A DNA stretch of 64,000 nt from DASUPK01 sp963815045 (GCA_963815045.1 CAWFET010000003.1:434001-498000), one strand, 5' to 3'; shown: positions 8,276 through 17,324, counted from the first letter of the stretch. Numbers and translations are program-made. The notes: generated by a model from the letters alone, not told the origin.

Positions 8276-9000
8276 CGGCCGCGCCCGAGCCCTTCACCCT
8301 CACCTACCGGATCGCGATGGCAGTCTGCGTCCCGCTCGTCAGTCGCTGGGGGCGCCTGCAGGTCGAGGGGCTGGAGGTCCTTCCCCGAGGTGGGCCGGTG
8401 CTGGTAGTCGCCAACCACGACTCCCAGACCGATCCGCTGGCGGTCGGCGTGGCGGCGCGGAAGCGCCGGCAGATCCGCGCGCTCGCCAAGAAGACCCTCT
8501 GGGACAAGCCCGGCCTGGGCCGCGTCCTCGACGGCATGGGCCAGATCCCCATCGAGCGCGCCGCAGGCGACGCCGGTGCCCTCGTCAACGCCGTGGATGC
8601 GCTGCGCCGCGGCTCCTGCATCGGCGTCTTCCCGGAGGGAACGATCTCGGTGGGCCGCAAGCTCCGGGGGCGCAGCGGAATCGGTCGTCTGGCGCTCGAG
8701 GTCCCGGAGGCTCGCCTGGTGTGTGCGGCGGTCGAGGGGACGCCGGCCCTCGCTCGGTTTCCACAGCGACCGCGCATCCGCGTCCGTTTCTTCGAGCCGG
8801 CGTCGGGTCAGATCGATCCCTCGGAGACCGCCGCGGGCCTCTCGCAGCGACTCCTCGACGAGCTGCGCGCGATCGCGCCGCCGGTCGACGCCGGCCGCAA
8901 TCCCACTGAGACGCTCGAAAAGTACGAGCGCAAGCTCGCCGAGCGCGAGGAGGCCGCGGCAAAGCGCCGCGCCGAAGCGGCCGACCGCGAGCGAATCTGA
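8272..9000 (+). CDS. 1-acyl-sn-glycerol-3-phosphate acyltransferase-like (PlsC family)
   Basis: A 242-residue PlsC-type acyltransferase that transfers an acyl chain to lysophosphatidic acid or a related lysolipid at the inner membrane face. The catalytic HX4D motif is NHDSQTDP (His49, Asp54), and the substrate-binding block is VFPEGTIS near residue 125. The C-terminal 35 residues are a charged helix rich in Glu, Lys and Arg (coiled-coil-like), which is not part of the core domain. It is coupled to the upstream small gene by ATGA overlap and lies just before tRNA-Arg. Confidence 0.9.
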   Translation: MTAAPEPFTLTYRIAMAVCVPLVSRWGRLQVEGLEVLPRGGPVLVVANHDSQTDPLAVGVAARKRRQIRALAKKTLWDKPGLGRVLDGMGQIPIERAAGDAGALVNAVDALRRGSCIGVFPEGTISVGRKLRGRSGIGRLALEVPEARLVCAAVEGTPALARFPQRPRIRVRFFEPASGQIDPSETAAGLSQRLLDELRAIAPPVDAGRNPTETLEKYERKLAEREEAAAKRRAEAADRERI

Positions 9001-9033
9001 GCCCGTGACTCGTCGCTACGCTGTTGCCCGCAC

Positions 9034-9107
9034 GCGCCCGTAGCTCAGTTGGATAGAGCGTCGGTCTACGAAACCGAAGGTCACAGGTTCGAATCCTGTC
9101 GGGCGCG
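9034..9107 (+). tRNA. tRNA-Arg (anticodon ACG)
   Basis: The acceptor GCGCCCG (9034-9040) pairs with CGGGCGC (9100-9106), the anticodon loop is CTACGAA, and the T-arm AGGTTCGAATCCT is canonical. CCA is not encoded. The 3' half of this gene is repeated at 32948 and 39651, so it is the integration site of two adjacent elements. Confidence 0.97.
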
Positions 9108-9111
9108 CTCA
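9062..9111 (+). repeat. Attachment-site repeat copy 1 (3' half of tRNA-Arg)
   Basis: A 50-bp block from the anticodon stem through the tRNA 3' end and four bases beyond. It is identical to 32948-32997 and identical over 48 bp to 39651-39698. Identity stops abruptly on both sides, as expected for a site-specific recombination core of a tyrosine-integrase element. Confidence 0.9.
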
Positions 9112-9114
9112 GGG

Positions 9115-9148
9115 GTTTGCAGGGATCTGCAACTTCTTGCCTGCAAAC
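9115..9148. repeat. Inverted repeat next to the att core
   Basis: GTTTGCAGG (9115-9123) and CCTGCAAAC (9140-9148) form a perfect 9-bp inverted repeat directly after the tRNA, and further TGCAAC words follow. This may be a pair of integrase or excisionase arm-type sites. The assignment is inference. Confidence 0.35.
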
Positions 9149-9295
9149 CATGCTGCAACGAGATCGCGGTCATCGAAGCGATTCATTCGATGGCAGAGCG
9201 TTGCAGACCCTCTCCACCGGGTGGCGGTCTCATTTGGGTCTCATCCAGGACCGTTCTTGGCTTGGAGCGAAGCTCTCCGAGAGGAGCCCCCAATC

Positions 9296-9487
9296 ATGAG
9301 GGTCTGCGTTACATGCGGAGCCTCGCTCGAAGGACGTCGCGCTGACGCCCGCCACTGCGGGGGACCCTGCCGAGCTGAGGCCAGCCGCTTGAGAGCGATT
9401 CTGAGCGGCCGGGGAAGCGGTCCTTATAGATCGGTCGCCGAGAGATTCAAAGCTCGGCAGAGGCGCACAAAGAACGGCTCAGCATGA
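9296..9487 (+). CDS. Small zinc-finger-like protein
   Basis: A 63-residue basic protein starting at ATG 9296 with GAGAGGAG upstream. It begins MRVCVTCGASLEGRR and continues with ARHCGGPCRAEASR. The four cysteines in CxxC...CxxxC spacing suggest a structural zinc site. Small proteins of this style are common next to integrated elements in actinobacteria; a DNA- or RNA-binding role is possible but unproven. No partner gene is coupled to it. Confidence 0.55.
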   Translation: MRVCVTCGASLEGRRADARHCGGPCRAEASRLRAILSGRGSGPYRSVAERFKARQRRTKNGSA

Positions 9488-9849
9488 TCTGTGGGGCCCT
9501 AGAGCGCTAGGTCCCGGAGTTTGGAGGGGGGTTCCACCAACCCTATTTCTCCGAATGAGCCTCCTTTTCGGAACCTCCGACTTTGGGTGCACGCCCCTTA
9601 GGGATTGATCCTGCTGCACCACGAGCTGTTCCACCAATGCCACCGGTAAATCGCCCTCTGCCGTGTCCACCGGCAACCTTGACGGCCACCGAGAACTCAC
9701 AGCGGTAGGACTGTCCCTGATCGAAACCCTGTATGAGCAGGCGTTTGGCTGACAGCGCCAGGCGGCTTCACCTGGCGAGAACCGTCTTCTCACCGACAAG
9801 CGCAAGCGGTCTAGGCTGAACTGATTGCCGGCTCGTGAGAGGAGAAGAA
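9488..9849. other. Intergenic stretch, no convincing gene
   Basis: 362 bp with no reliable coding signal. Open frames exist on the minus strand but show no recognisable family. It is probably degenerate island DNA between the zinc-finger gene and the next small gene. Confidence 0.5.
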
Positions 9850-10029
9850 GTGAGCGCCAGCGATGAAGGGGAGCGGCTCCCGCTTCCGGATGAGCCGATT
9901 ATCACCCTTTCCTCTGCGGAGGCTCGCGTCCTCGTACTTCAGGGCGTCAGTGCAGACCATCTCGACGAGCAAATTCGGGGTGGCCTGCCGATCTGGGTCG
10001 CCGCACGTCTCGTGGACGTGGTCGACTAG
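9850..10029 (+). CDS. Hypothetical small acidic protein
   Basis: A 59-residue protein from GTG 9850, chosen because GGAG sits 6 nt upstream; an earlier in-frame GTG at 9835 would place the ribosome site inside the gene. The sequence is acidic and ends VAARLVDVVD. No family is recognised. It faces the CocE-type hydrolase gene tail to tail with a 20-bp gap. Confidence 0.45.
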   Translation: MSASDEGERLPLPDEPIITLSSAEARVLVLQGVSADHLDEQIRGGLPIWVAARLVDVVD

Positions 10030-10049
10030 CGTCTCGAGCGAGATCTAGC

Positions 10050-11942
10050 TCAAGCTTCGAAGGTGCGGTCGAACGCAGACTGATCATCGATCAGCACGCG
10101 GACGTGTGCCCGGCGTGTGCTGAGCAAGTTGTGCGTGGTGGCCTCGGCTAGTACGCGGCGGTGATCCTGAACGACCTCGATGCTTGTCTGCGTGTCTAGC
10201 GAAGTGCTAGCCGAATCGTGCGCGTCCGCAGCTGCTGTGTATACGTGCCGAATCAGAACGCGGTCTCCCCTGCTGGTCACGTAGCTTGTTTCGGAGGAGC
10301 CTTCGACCGTCGTCGTCCCATTCCGACTCACGCGACAGTCAGACTTTTCGCCGGCGGCCGCCTCCGTGACCATGCTCGGGTCAGGGGCGTCGAAGGCAGG
10401 AGCGGGGAGAACCGGTGCGGTTTTCAGAACCGGGATTTCGACTTGCGTCTGAGCTCCGCTCTGCAGTCGGTAGCCGGTCCGATCGTGCGACGGCCAAATC
10501 TCGGGGAAGTCGGCCGCCGCCAGCGCGAGCCGAAGCCGTTGGCCTCGCGCAACCCGGAACCGCGTCGGGTTGAGCTCTAGCTCGATGTCGTCGCTGGCAT
10601 GCTCGTTTCCACTGCGGTACGGCGGCGGGTTCGAGACCCGGCGGTAGCCCTTGGTGACCAACGTCGAGCGGCCGCTCTCGTCCACCGCGGCGAGTCGTAC
10701 AGCGATGTCTCCGGCCGTCGCGGGGTCAAGCACATCGAGCTTCACGAGGATCACACCCGCAATCTCCAGATCCTGTTCTAGCGGCGCGGTGTCGAAACAG
10801 ACTGAACGCTCGTCGTCTGGCGTCTGGTCTCCGGCCGCATGTTGCGTCCCGAGTCCTCCTTCGGCGCCGACTGTCCCGTCGAACGGCACCTCGATCACGC
10901 TGCGATCCGGCGTCGCGTCAATGAGCTCGCGGCGGTCTGAGGGATAGAACGTCACGTGTTCCGTCTCTGGCGGCCAGACCTCGTGAGCCTCCCAGCTATC
11001 TGCACCCTGCACAAAGACACTCACCGGCGGTTCATCCGCGTCGATCGAAGGACCCGAACCGAGCCAGCGGTCCCACCACTCGCCCATCTCGCGTAGGGAG
11101 TTGATCGGGTGTCGCGGCGCCCCGTCGGGAATGCCGTGCTGCCAGGGTCCAGCGATCATTCGACGCGGGCCGGTAACCAGTCCGAAGTCGTTCCACGGGC
11201 CCGCGAGCGTGGCGTCACGCCAAGAGGTGATGAAGAAGGCGGGGACAGAAATCGAACTCGCGTCTACCGCGCGCTTGCTCCAGTACTCGTCGTAGTGAGG
11301 ATGGAGCGGCCAATCGAAGTGCCAAGGTCTGAGCCCTTCGAGGTGCTCGCGCCAGACCTGCTCGTCGTTACCGTCTGGCGCGCCAGCGAGGGGCGGGACG
11401 GCGTTCAGAGCCAGCATCTGGCTCGACCATTCCCCGCAGATCATCGCCATTCCTTCGGCGCCGTAGCGCATCACCTCATACAGGTAAGGGTCGGTCGATC
11501 CCTCGATCGCGATGATCGCGCGCAGATGCGGCGGGGCGGCGGCGGCTGCGCGCAGGGCGCTGATGCCTCCGTAGGACCATCCCCACATGCCTACGCTTCC
11601 GTCGCACCACTCCTGGGCGGCGAGGCTCTCGACTAGGTCGTAGACATCCTCGTTCTCTCGGTCCTCGAAAGCGGCAGCCTTCATTCCGCCAGAGGCCCCA
11701 GTCCCGCGAAAGTCCACAAGCGCCGAGGCATATCCATGGTCAGCGAAGTACCGGAGATAGCCGTCAAGTAGCGGTCCGATCCATAGATCTTTGACATACG
11801 GCATGTACGTGACGACGGTCGGCCACGGACCGTCTCCCGCGGGCAAATACACATTCGCGGCGAGCACTACGCCGTCGCGGGTCGGGATCGCGAGGTTGTG
11901 GAGCTCCCGGCCAGTCGTGCGCGCGACGGGATCGACGCTCAT
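10050..11942 (-). CDS. CocE/NonD-family serine hydrolase
   Basis: A 630-residue member of the CocE / X-Pro dipeptidyl-peptidase family, which hydrolyses esters or amides. The alpha/beta-hydrolase part has the nucleophile elbow GWSYGG (Ser123), a likely catalytic Asp in SWRDATLAG and His in GPWQHGIPD. The C-terminal ~250 residues form the jelly-roll X-Pro dipeptidase C domain. Its ATG overlaps the stop codon of a RidA fragment (ATGA), and the divergent promoter region contains a TTGTGTCACAA palindrome shared with two other island promoters. It may release an amino acid or acyl substrate for the catabolic genes that follow; the true substrate is unknown. Confidence 0.88.
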   Translation of the reverse strand: MSVDPVARTTGRELHNLAIPTRDGVVLAANVYLPAGDGPWPTVVTYMPYVKDLWIGPLLDGYLRYFADHGYASALVDFRGTGASGGMKAAAFEDRENEDVYDLVESLAAQEWCDGSVGMWGWSYGGISALRAAAAAPPHLRAIIAIEGSTDPYLYEVMRYGAEGMAMICGEWSSQMLALNAVPPLAGAPDGNDEQVWREHLEGLRPWHFDWPLHPHYDEYWSKRAVDASSISVPAFFITSWRDATLAGPWNDFGLVTGPRRMIAGPWQHGIPDGAPRHPINSLREMGEWWDRWLGSGPSIDADEPPVSVFVQGADSWEAHEVWPPETEHVTFYPSDRRELIDATPDRSVIEVPFDGTVGAEGGLGTQHAAGDQTPDDERSVCFDTAPLEQDLEIAGVILVKLDVLDPATAGDIAVRLAAVDESGRSTLVTKGYRRVSNPPPYRSGNEHASDDIELELNPTRFRVARGQRLRLALAAADFPEIWPSHDRTGYRLQSGAQTQVEIPVLKTAPVLPAPAFDAPDPSMVTEAAAGEKSDCRVSRNGTTTVEGSSETSYVTSRGDRVLIRHVYTAAADAHDSASTSLDTQTSIEVVQDHRRVLAEATTHNLLSTRRAHVRVLIDDQSAFDRTFEA

Positions 11943-12064
11943 GCTGTGACCGGTGACTCTGACAGGGCAGCGATCGCGTCGATCTCGACCTTGAGGCCGC
12001 CGATCAGCCGAGCTACCTGAATAGTCGCAGGAGCAGGCGGACTGCTGGGGAAGAATTCCGGCAC
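11939..12064 (-). pseudogene. C-terminal remnant of a RidA/YjgF-family gene
   Basis: The frame reads PAPATIQVARLIGGLKVEID and then AIAAL, which is the C-terminal third of a RidA-type enamine/imine deaminase. About 90 N-terminal residues are missing. A GTG at 12064 could still start a 41-residue peptide. It ends in an ATGA overlap with the CocE gene, as a former operon partner would. RidA proteins clear 2-aminoacrylate-type intermediates and often sit beside amino acid catabolic genes. Confidence 0.6.
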
Positions 12065-12074
12065 GACGCCGTTA

Positions 12075-12085
12075 TTGTGACACAA
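12075..12085. promoter_or_regulatory. TTGTGTCACAA operator, site 1
   Basis: A perfect 11-bp palindrome (TTGTG-T-CACAA read on the minus strand) in the divergent region between the hydrolase unit and the permease gene. The same sequence plus one more T occurs at 18570 and 19438. The proposed ligand is the island's GntR-family regulator. Confidence 0.65.
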
Positions 12086-12160
12086 AGTGGCTGAAGTTTG
12101 TGCTACAACTTCGCGCTAGTTTCAATCATCCTAGGGGCAATCGGAGGGAGTTACAGAGAG

Positions 12161-13645
12161 ATGACCGTGGAAACTGTGGACGGAGAGCATGTGCAGACCG
12201 CCGACGATGGGCAGCTCGGAAGGCATGGGCTGCGGCGTGGCGTGGTTTCAACGACTAACGTTTTCGGCCAGGCAGTTGCCGGCATCGGGCCGTCGGTTGG
12301 CGCCTCTGCGCTGATTCCGGTCATCTTCACCGTGGCGGTAGGGGCCTCGTGGCTCACGATCCTGATTGGCACACTGGCGGTTGCGTGTATCGCGGTGTGT
12401 ATCTCCGCTGTCTCGCGCGTCTATCCCTCGACCGGCGTCTTGTACGAACTAGTTCCGAGAGGACTTGGGCGGGATGGCGCGTTGCTCGCAGGAGCAACGA
12501 CCGTGTTGGTCGCGATTGCACTTGGCCCGTTCGGCGTGCTTGGAATGGGCCTGACGGCCGGGAGCCTGGTGTCCGACCTCGGTTGGGGCACGGTGTCCTC
12601 GGGCGGGGTTGCAGCAATTGGGCTTGCTGCTTTGGCGATCTTGACCTTTCTCACCCTCAAGGACATTCGCCTCTCGACAAGTCTCTTCTTCCGAATCGAG
12701 ATCTTTGCGATGGGAGCAATCCTCCTTCTGCTCATTATTGGTCTTGCGAACCACGGTGGGGTCGTAGATTCCGACCAGCTGAGCCTTTCTGGGACGGACT
12801 TTCACGGGATGATCCTCGGAGTGGTGTATGTCGTGCTTGTCTTTGGCGGTTTCGAAGGAGCCGCGGCCCTGGGAGTTGAGGCTCGTAAACCATCGCGAGC
12901 CATTCCCATCGCGTTGATCGGGAGCGTGGTGGTCGTTGGGCTTTTCGATGCTTTCAACTCTTACGCCCAGGTCGTTAGTTTGAAGGGGACGGGGATCAAT
13001 CTCGGCGAGCAAGCCTCGGCGTTCGGGCCGATCTCGGATCAGGCAGGAGTGAAATGGCTGGGAGACGTCGTAACGTTCGGCGTCTTCATCAGTTTCTTCG
13101 CCGCAACCGCCGCGTGGCTTAACTATTCAGGGCGGGTAGTGTTGACGATGGCGCACGACAGCCTCTTCCCGCAAAGGATGAAGCAAACCTCGGAAGCTGC
13201 GGTTCCCCTTCCCGCCATCCTGATGGTGTCTGGCATCGGCGCTGCTGTGGCGCTGGCTCTTGCTCTCACCGGCTCTGATCTCGTGCTGGCGTTTGGGGAT
13301 ATTGGGGCCATTGTCGGATACGGGCTTACCCTGATGTACTTGCTCGTGTCCGTTGCGGCGCCACTCTGGCTCTGGAAAGAAGGAAAGTTGACCGTTGGGG
13401 TAGCCGCGGCCGGCCTGATCGGGGCGGGTGTAATGGTTCTGGAGTACTACTACTCGTTCAGTCCAATGCCGGCGTACCCGATTAACGTGCTCTTGTGGGG
13501 TTTTGTGGGCTTCGTTGGCTTGATCGTTCTGTTTTGCATTGGTCGCCGACTCGGTCTCTTTCGCAAGCTCGCCACCGCTGGGGACCCGCCCCCGCTGGAG
13601 CCGGTGCTTGAATTCGAGGAGGAGCAGCCACACGGGCGCGTCTGA
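12161..13645 (+). CDS. APC-superfamily amino acid permease
   Basis: A roughly 494-residue transporter starting at ATG 12161, which has GGAGGGAG about 10 nt upstream. About 12 hydrophobic segments are visible, and the first helix region contains the APC-type VVSTTNVFGQAVAGIGPSVG stretch. The C-terminus is hydrophilic and acidic. APC proteins import amino acids or polyamines by proton or sodium symport. With the leucine/valine dehydrogenase and 2-oxoacid dehydrogenase genes downstream, a branched-chain amino acid substrate is the natural guess. A TTGTGTCACAA operator lies about 76 bp upstream. Confidence 0.88.
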   Translation: MTVETVDGEHVQTADDGQLGRHGLRRGVVSTTNVFGQAVAGIGPSVGASALIPVIFTVAVGASWLTILIGTLAVACIAVCISAVSRVYPSTGVLYELVPRGLGRDGALLAGATTVLVAIALGPFGVLGMGLTAGSLVSDLGWGTVSSGGVAAIGLAALAILTFLTLKDIRLSTSLFFRIEIFAMGAILLLLIIGLANHGGVVDSDQLSLSGTDFHGMILGVVYVVLVFGGFEGAAALGVEARKPSRAIPIALIGSVVVVGLFDAFNSYAQVVSLKGTGINLGEQASAFGPISDQAGVKWLGDVVTFGVFISFFAATAAWLNYSGRVVLTMAHDSLFPQRMKQTSEAAVPLPAILMVSGIGAAVALALALTGSDLVLAFGDIGAIVGYGLTLMYLLVSVAAPLWLWKEGKLTVGVAAAGLIGAGVMVLEYYYSFSPMPAYPINVLLWGFVGFVGLIVLFCIGRRLGLFRKLATAGDPPPLEPVLEFEEEQPHGRV

Positions 13646-13955
13646 GAGGGGCGCGGCTGTCGTAAGACCCGAGCGGGAGCGAGTTCCTGGTGATCCCCGG
13701 CTACAACCCCCGACGAGCCACGCGGTCGGCGGGGGTTGTAGTGCCAAGGGCCGCCCCTCCAAGGGTTTAGTTCGCTCCTGTTAAGTCTTGCCAAATCGCA
13801 CCACGCTGCCAAGCATCGAACACCGTTCGGATGAAGGTCTTGACTTTTCGTTTCGGGCCAGTCGAGGCAGGGTGCGCAGGTAGCTCGAGAGCCTCCATCG
13901 CGCGACCCCGACAGTTGTCGGATCTGAGATCCCCGACTTCCGCCGACCGTCGCTT
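13646..13955. other. Intergenic region with terminator and possible leader
   Basis: 310 bp between the permease and E1alpha genes. It holds the stem-loop at 13701-13741. An imperfect dyad at about 13917-13938 (GTCGGATC...GATCCCCGAC) precedes the dehydrogenase operon and could be an operator. No coding signal was seen. Confidence 0.5.
13701..13741. terminator. Stem-loop terminator after permease gene
   Basis: CTACAACCCCCG (13701-13712) pairs perfectly with CGGGGGTTGTAG (13730-13741), a 12-bp stem. There is no T-run, as is common in high-GC actinobacteria. Confidence 0.6.
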
Positions 13956-15068
13956 GTGCTGCCCCGCGTGGCCTCTTACGCTCGTTTCGTGCGCGAAAAC
14001 GGTCTGAGCGTGGCTGATAAGACGACTAAGTCGTCTCGGCTCTTGACCGAGGCTGATCGCGTCGCGCTGCTTCGCTACCTCCTCCTGATGCGCGCCGTGG
14101 AGGAAAAGGGCCTGAAGCTCTACAAGCAGGGAAAGGTGCCCGGCTCCTTTTACGACGGCAGGGGACAGGAGGCGATCTCGGTCGGCGCCACCTTCGCTCT
14201 AGGCCCAGGCGATCCTGTCTGCCCGTTGATTCGGGATTTGGGCGCACATCTGGTCAAGGGCACTTCGGTCGAAGCGATCTTTGGGCAGTACCTCGGCCGG
14301 GCCGGCGGAGTCAGCGGCGGGCGCGAGGGCAACATTCACCTCGGAGACCGCCGACTGGGTGTACTCGGGCCTGTCTCCATGCTCCCGGACATGATGGTCG
14401 TGGCTACTGGCCTCGCGATGGGTTTCAAGCTTCGCGGTGAGGACAGGTGCGCGGTGAGCTTCTTCGGTGACGGCGCAACCTCTGTCGGCGACTGGCATGA
14501 GGCCATGAATTGGGCGAGCGTCTATCGCGTACCGGCGATCTTCATCCTCGAGAACAACGGCTGGGCTTACTCGACCCCCACATCCCAGCAGTACGCGGTC
14601 CCGCCGCTCGAGCGGGCTCGCGGTTATGGCGTCGAGGCTCGCAGCGTCGACGGCAATGACGTGGAGGCGGTATTCGAAGCGACGCACGACGCGCGGGTGG
14701 CGGCGCTGCGCGGTGAGGGTCCGACGTTGATCGAGTGTCGGACGATGCGCATGCACGGGCACGGCGCCCATGACGACATGAGCTACGTCCCCACCGCGCT
14801 CGTGGAAGAGTGGACTGCTCGTGACCCCCTGGAGCACTATTCGCAGCTGCTTGAGCGCGAACTCGGGCTCGACGTCGATTCGATCCGAGCCGATGTAGCC
14901 CAGCAGGTGGACGAGGCGGCCGCGGCGGCGCTGGCGATGCCGATGCCCGATCCCGAGGAGGCCACCCAGGGCGTCTTCTGCGAAGAGCAGTCCGACTGCA
15001 CGCTCGGATTGGGCGAAGCGCCGTGGAGCGGATTCGCGACTGTAGAGGCCACAAAGAGCGCAGCATGA
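13956..15068 (+). CDS. 2-oxoacid dehydrogenase E1 component, alpha subunit
   Basis: A thiamine-diphosphate-dependent E1alpha of the branched-chain 2-oxoacid / acetoin / pyruvate dehydrogenase type. The TPP motif runs from GDGATSVGDWHEAMNW (GDG at about 171-173) to LENN (about 198-201), and the loop MHGHGAHDD carries histidines typical of E1alpha. It decarboxylates the 2-oxo acid and acylates the E2 lipoyl group together with E1beta. The annotated GTG (13956) is the longest start; GTG 14010 is equally plausible and neither has a clear Shine-Dalgarno. It overlaps E1beta by ATGA. The operon with an amino acid dehydrogenase favours branched-chain 2-oxo acids as substrate. Confidence 0.88.
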   Translation: MLPRVASYARFVRENGLSVADKTTKSSRLLTEADRVALLRYLLLMRAVEEKGLKLYKQGKVPGSFYDGRGQEAISVGATFALGPGDPVCPLIRDLGAHLVKGTSVEAIFGQYLGRAGGVSGGREGNIHLGDRRLGVLGPVSMLPDMMVVATGLAMGFKLRGEDRCAVSFFGDGATSVGDWHEAMNWASVYRVPAIFILENNGWAYSTPTSQQYAVPPLERARGYGVEARSVDGNDVEAVFEATHDARVAALRGEGPTLIECRTMRMHGHGAHDDMSYVPTALVEEWTARDPLEHYSQLLERELGLDVDSIRADVAQQVDEAAAAALAMPMPDPEEATQGVFCEEQSDCTLGLGEAPWSGFATVEATKSAA

Positions 15069-16030
15069 GGGAGCTCACCTACCTCGAGGCGATTTCGGAC
15101 GCCCTGAGGTTGGAGATGCGCTCCGACCCGGCGGTAATCCTGATGGGCGAGGACGTCGCCGGCTTCGGAGGAGCGTTCAAGGTTACGGCCGGATTTCTCG
15201 ACGAGTTCGGCGAGGGTCGAGTGATCGACACCCCGATCTCCGAGGAGGCGATCGTCGGGACTGCGGTGGGTATGAGCCTCACCGGGCTGCGACCCGTCTG
15301 CGAGTTTCAGTTCGCCGACTTCGTCGCCTGTGGCTTCGATCAGCTCGTGAACGTGGCCGGCAAGCTTCACTACCGCCAGGGCCTTGCGGCGCCGATCACG
15401 ATCCGCCTGCCAACCGGAGGTGGTTTCGCGGGCGGCCCGTTCCATTCCCAGAATCCCGAGGCCTGGTTCATGCACGCTCCGGGCATCAAGGTCGTGGCAC
15501 CTTCTTCGCCCGCCGATGCAAAGGGGCTGCTCACCTCGGCGATGAGGGACCCCAACCCGGTCGTCTTCTGCGAGCACAAGCACCTATACCGGCGGCAGAA
15601 AGGGGAGGTGGCGGAGGAGTCCTACGTCACACCGTTCACCGCCCGCCGCGTTCGGGAGGGAGACGAGCTCGCGATTATCACTTACGGGGCAATGGTCGAG
15701 GCCGCAGCGGAGGCTGCAGGGGGTCTCGACGGTGCATCGATCGAGATCCTCGACCTGCGGAGCCTGGTGCCCCTAGACGTGGACGCGATCGTCGAGACGG
15801 CGAGCAGGTGCTCCAAGGTCCTGATTGTTGATGAAGCGAATGCCACCTGTGCGGCGGGAGCTCAGGTGTCGAGCGTCATAGCCGAGCATAGCTTCGAGCA
15901 GCTGGACGGCCCCGTCAGACGCGTTGCGACTCCCGACGTGCCGATCCCGTTCTCGCCCCCGCTCGAAGCGGCTGTCCTGCCCGGTGTGGATCGCATCCGC
16001 GAGGCCGCGCGTGATCTCCTTGACTACTGA
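15065..16030 (+). CDS. 2-oxoacid dehydrogenase E1 component, beta subunit
   Basis: A 321-residue transketolase-like E1beta. It opens with RELTYLEAISDALRLEM and the conserved LMGEDVAGFGGAFKVT region, and contains PISEEAIVGTAVGMSLTGLR. The C-terminal half ends with LIVDEANATCAAGAQVSS. It pairs with the alpha subunit to form the TPP active site. The start is fixed by the ATGA overlap with E1alpha. Its 3' end overlaps the E2 gene by about 20 nt, so all three subunits are coupled. Confidence 0.92.
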   Translation: MRELTYLEAISDALRLEMRSDPAVILMGEDVAGFGGAFKVTAGFLDEFGEGRVIDTPISEEAIVGTAVGMSLTGLRPVCEFQFADFVACGFDQLVNVAGKLHYRQGLAAPITIRLPTGGGFAGGPFHSQNPEAWFMHAPGIKVVAPSSPADAKGLLTSAMRDPNPVVFCEHKHLYRRQKGEVAEESYVTPFTARRVREGDELAIITYGAMVEAAAEAAGGLDGASIEILDLRSLVPLDVDAIVETASRCSKVLIVDEANATCAAGAQVSSVIAEHSFEQLDGPVRRVATPDVPIPFSPPLEAAVLPGVDRIREAARDLLDY

Positions 16031-17324
16031 GACCGGACAGACAGTCGAAGTGACGATGCCCCAGATGGGCGTTTCCGTCGCAGAAGGGGAGATCATCGAG
16101 TGGCGGAAGCAAGTCGGCGATTCCGTCAGCGAAGACGAGCCGATCTGTGACGCGACCACCGACAAGGTCGATGTTGAGATCCCGGCACCGGTCAGCGGAA
16201 CACTGACGAAAATCTTGGTCGAAGCAGGGGCCGTGGTCGAGGTCGGCACGGTCATCGCCGAGATCGAGACGTCGCAGGACGGCCCCAGCGACCGACCACC
16301 GGCTACCGGCAAGCCTGATCCGGCCGCAAGTCCGGCCGCAAATACCGGCTCCGCGGAGCCCGGAGGGGGCGGCCATGGAGACCCAGCAGCCCACGGCCCG
16401 CGGTCACAGTTCTACAGCCCCGTCGTCCGCCGCATCGCCGCCAAACACGGCCTCGATCTTTCCGCCGTGACCGGAACAGGCCTCGGAGGCCGCGTCAGGA
16501 AGCGGGACGTCATGGAGTTGCTTGAGGGCAATGGCAGGGCGAGCGATGCGGCGCCGCCCGGGGCCGTCCTGCACAGCGACTCGCCGTATCAGCGCGCCCA
16601 GGAAGCCCTTGCCGGCGATCAGGGAGAGGCCGGCTCGAGGCGCGAGGCGATGTCCAGCATGCGGCAGGCAGTCGCACGACACATGCTCGAGAGCCGTCGC
16701 ACCTCGGCTCATGTGACCACCGTGGTCGAAGTCGACCTTCATCGCGTTGTGGCACGCCGGCACGAGCTCAAGCGGCAATACGCCGAGCGGGGGATCAGTC
16801 TCACCTACCTCGCCTTCATCGCCCGTGCGGTTTGCGATTGCCTGAAGGAGTTCCCGATCCTGAATGCCTCCATCGAAGGAACCGACTTCGTTCACCACGA
16901 TTCGGTTCACCTTGGGATCGCGGTCGCGCTGGAACCCGAAGGCCTGATCGTTCCGGTGATTCGCGACGCGGATCGCCTCAACCTTGCCGGTATGGCTGAG
17001 GCCATCGGCGACGTCGCCGCCCGTGCACGATCCAAAGACTTGACGCCGGACGACGTCAGCGGCGCCACTTTCACGGTCACGAACCCGGGTCGGTTCGGGG
17101 CGATCCTCGCGACGCCGATCATCAGCCAGCCACAGGTGGCCATTCTCGATGTCGAAGCCGTCGTCAAACGCCCCGTGGTGATCGAGGGCGAGGGCGGCGA
17201 TTCGATCGCGGTGCGGCCGATGGCTTACCTGCCGATGTCATGGGACCACCGCGCCCTGGACGGGATCACCGCCGCTCGGTTCCTGTCGAGGGTCAAGGAG
17301 TTGCTTGAAACGGGGCACGAATGA
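16011..17324 (+). CDS. Dihydrolipoamide acyltransferase (E2 component)
   Basis: About 437 residues if begun at GTG 16011; a TTG at 16020 or ATG 16056 are alternatives. The domains in order are an N-terminal lipoyl domain with the modified lysine in ATTDKVDVEI (about residue 52), a flexible Pro/Ala/Gly linker, a peripheral subunit-binding domain (FYSPVVRRIAAKHG...GRVRKRDV, about 134-167) and the C-terminal acyltransferase domain with the catalytic DHRALDG motif. It accepts the acyl group from E1 and passes it to CoA. It ends in an ATGA overlap with the amino acid dehydrogenase gene. No E3 is adjacent; one lies at 29428. Confidence 0.92.
   Translation: MISLTTETGQTVEVTMPQMGVSVAEGEIIEWRKQVGDSVSEDEPICDATTDKVDVEIPAPVSGTLTKILVEAGAVVEVGTVIAEIETSQDGPSDRPPATGKPDPAASPAANTGSAEPGGGGHGDPAAHGPRSQFYSPVVRRIAAKHGLDLSAVTGTGLGGRVRKRDVMELLEGNGRASDAAPPGAVLHSDSPYQRAQEALAGDQGEAGSRREAMSSMRQAVARHMLESRRTSAHVTTVVEVDLHRVVARRHELKRQYAERGISLTYLAFIARAVCDCLKEFPILNASIEGTDFVHHDSVHLGIAVALEPEGLIVPVIRDADRLNLAGMAEAIGDVAARARSKDLTPDDVSGATFTVTNPGRFGAILATPIISQPQVAILDVEAVVKRPVVIEGEGGDSIAVRPMAYLPMSWDHRALDGITAARFLSRVKELLETGHE

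Noticed and set aside
8585..9151. Minus-strand frame containing RIRTCDLRFRRP, also seen at 32660-33031 and 39315-39848
   Set aside because: This is the antisense translation of the tRNA-Arg 3' half at each att copy, a well-known spurious protein.
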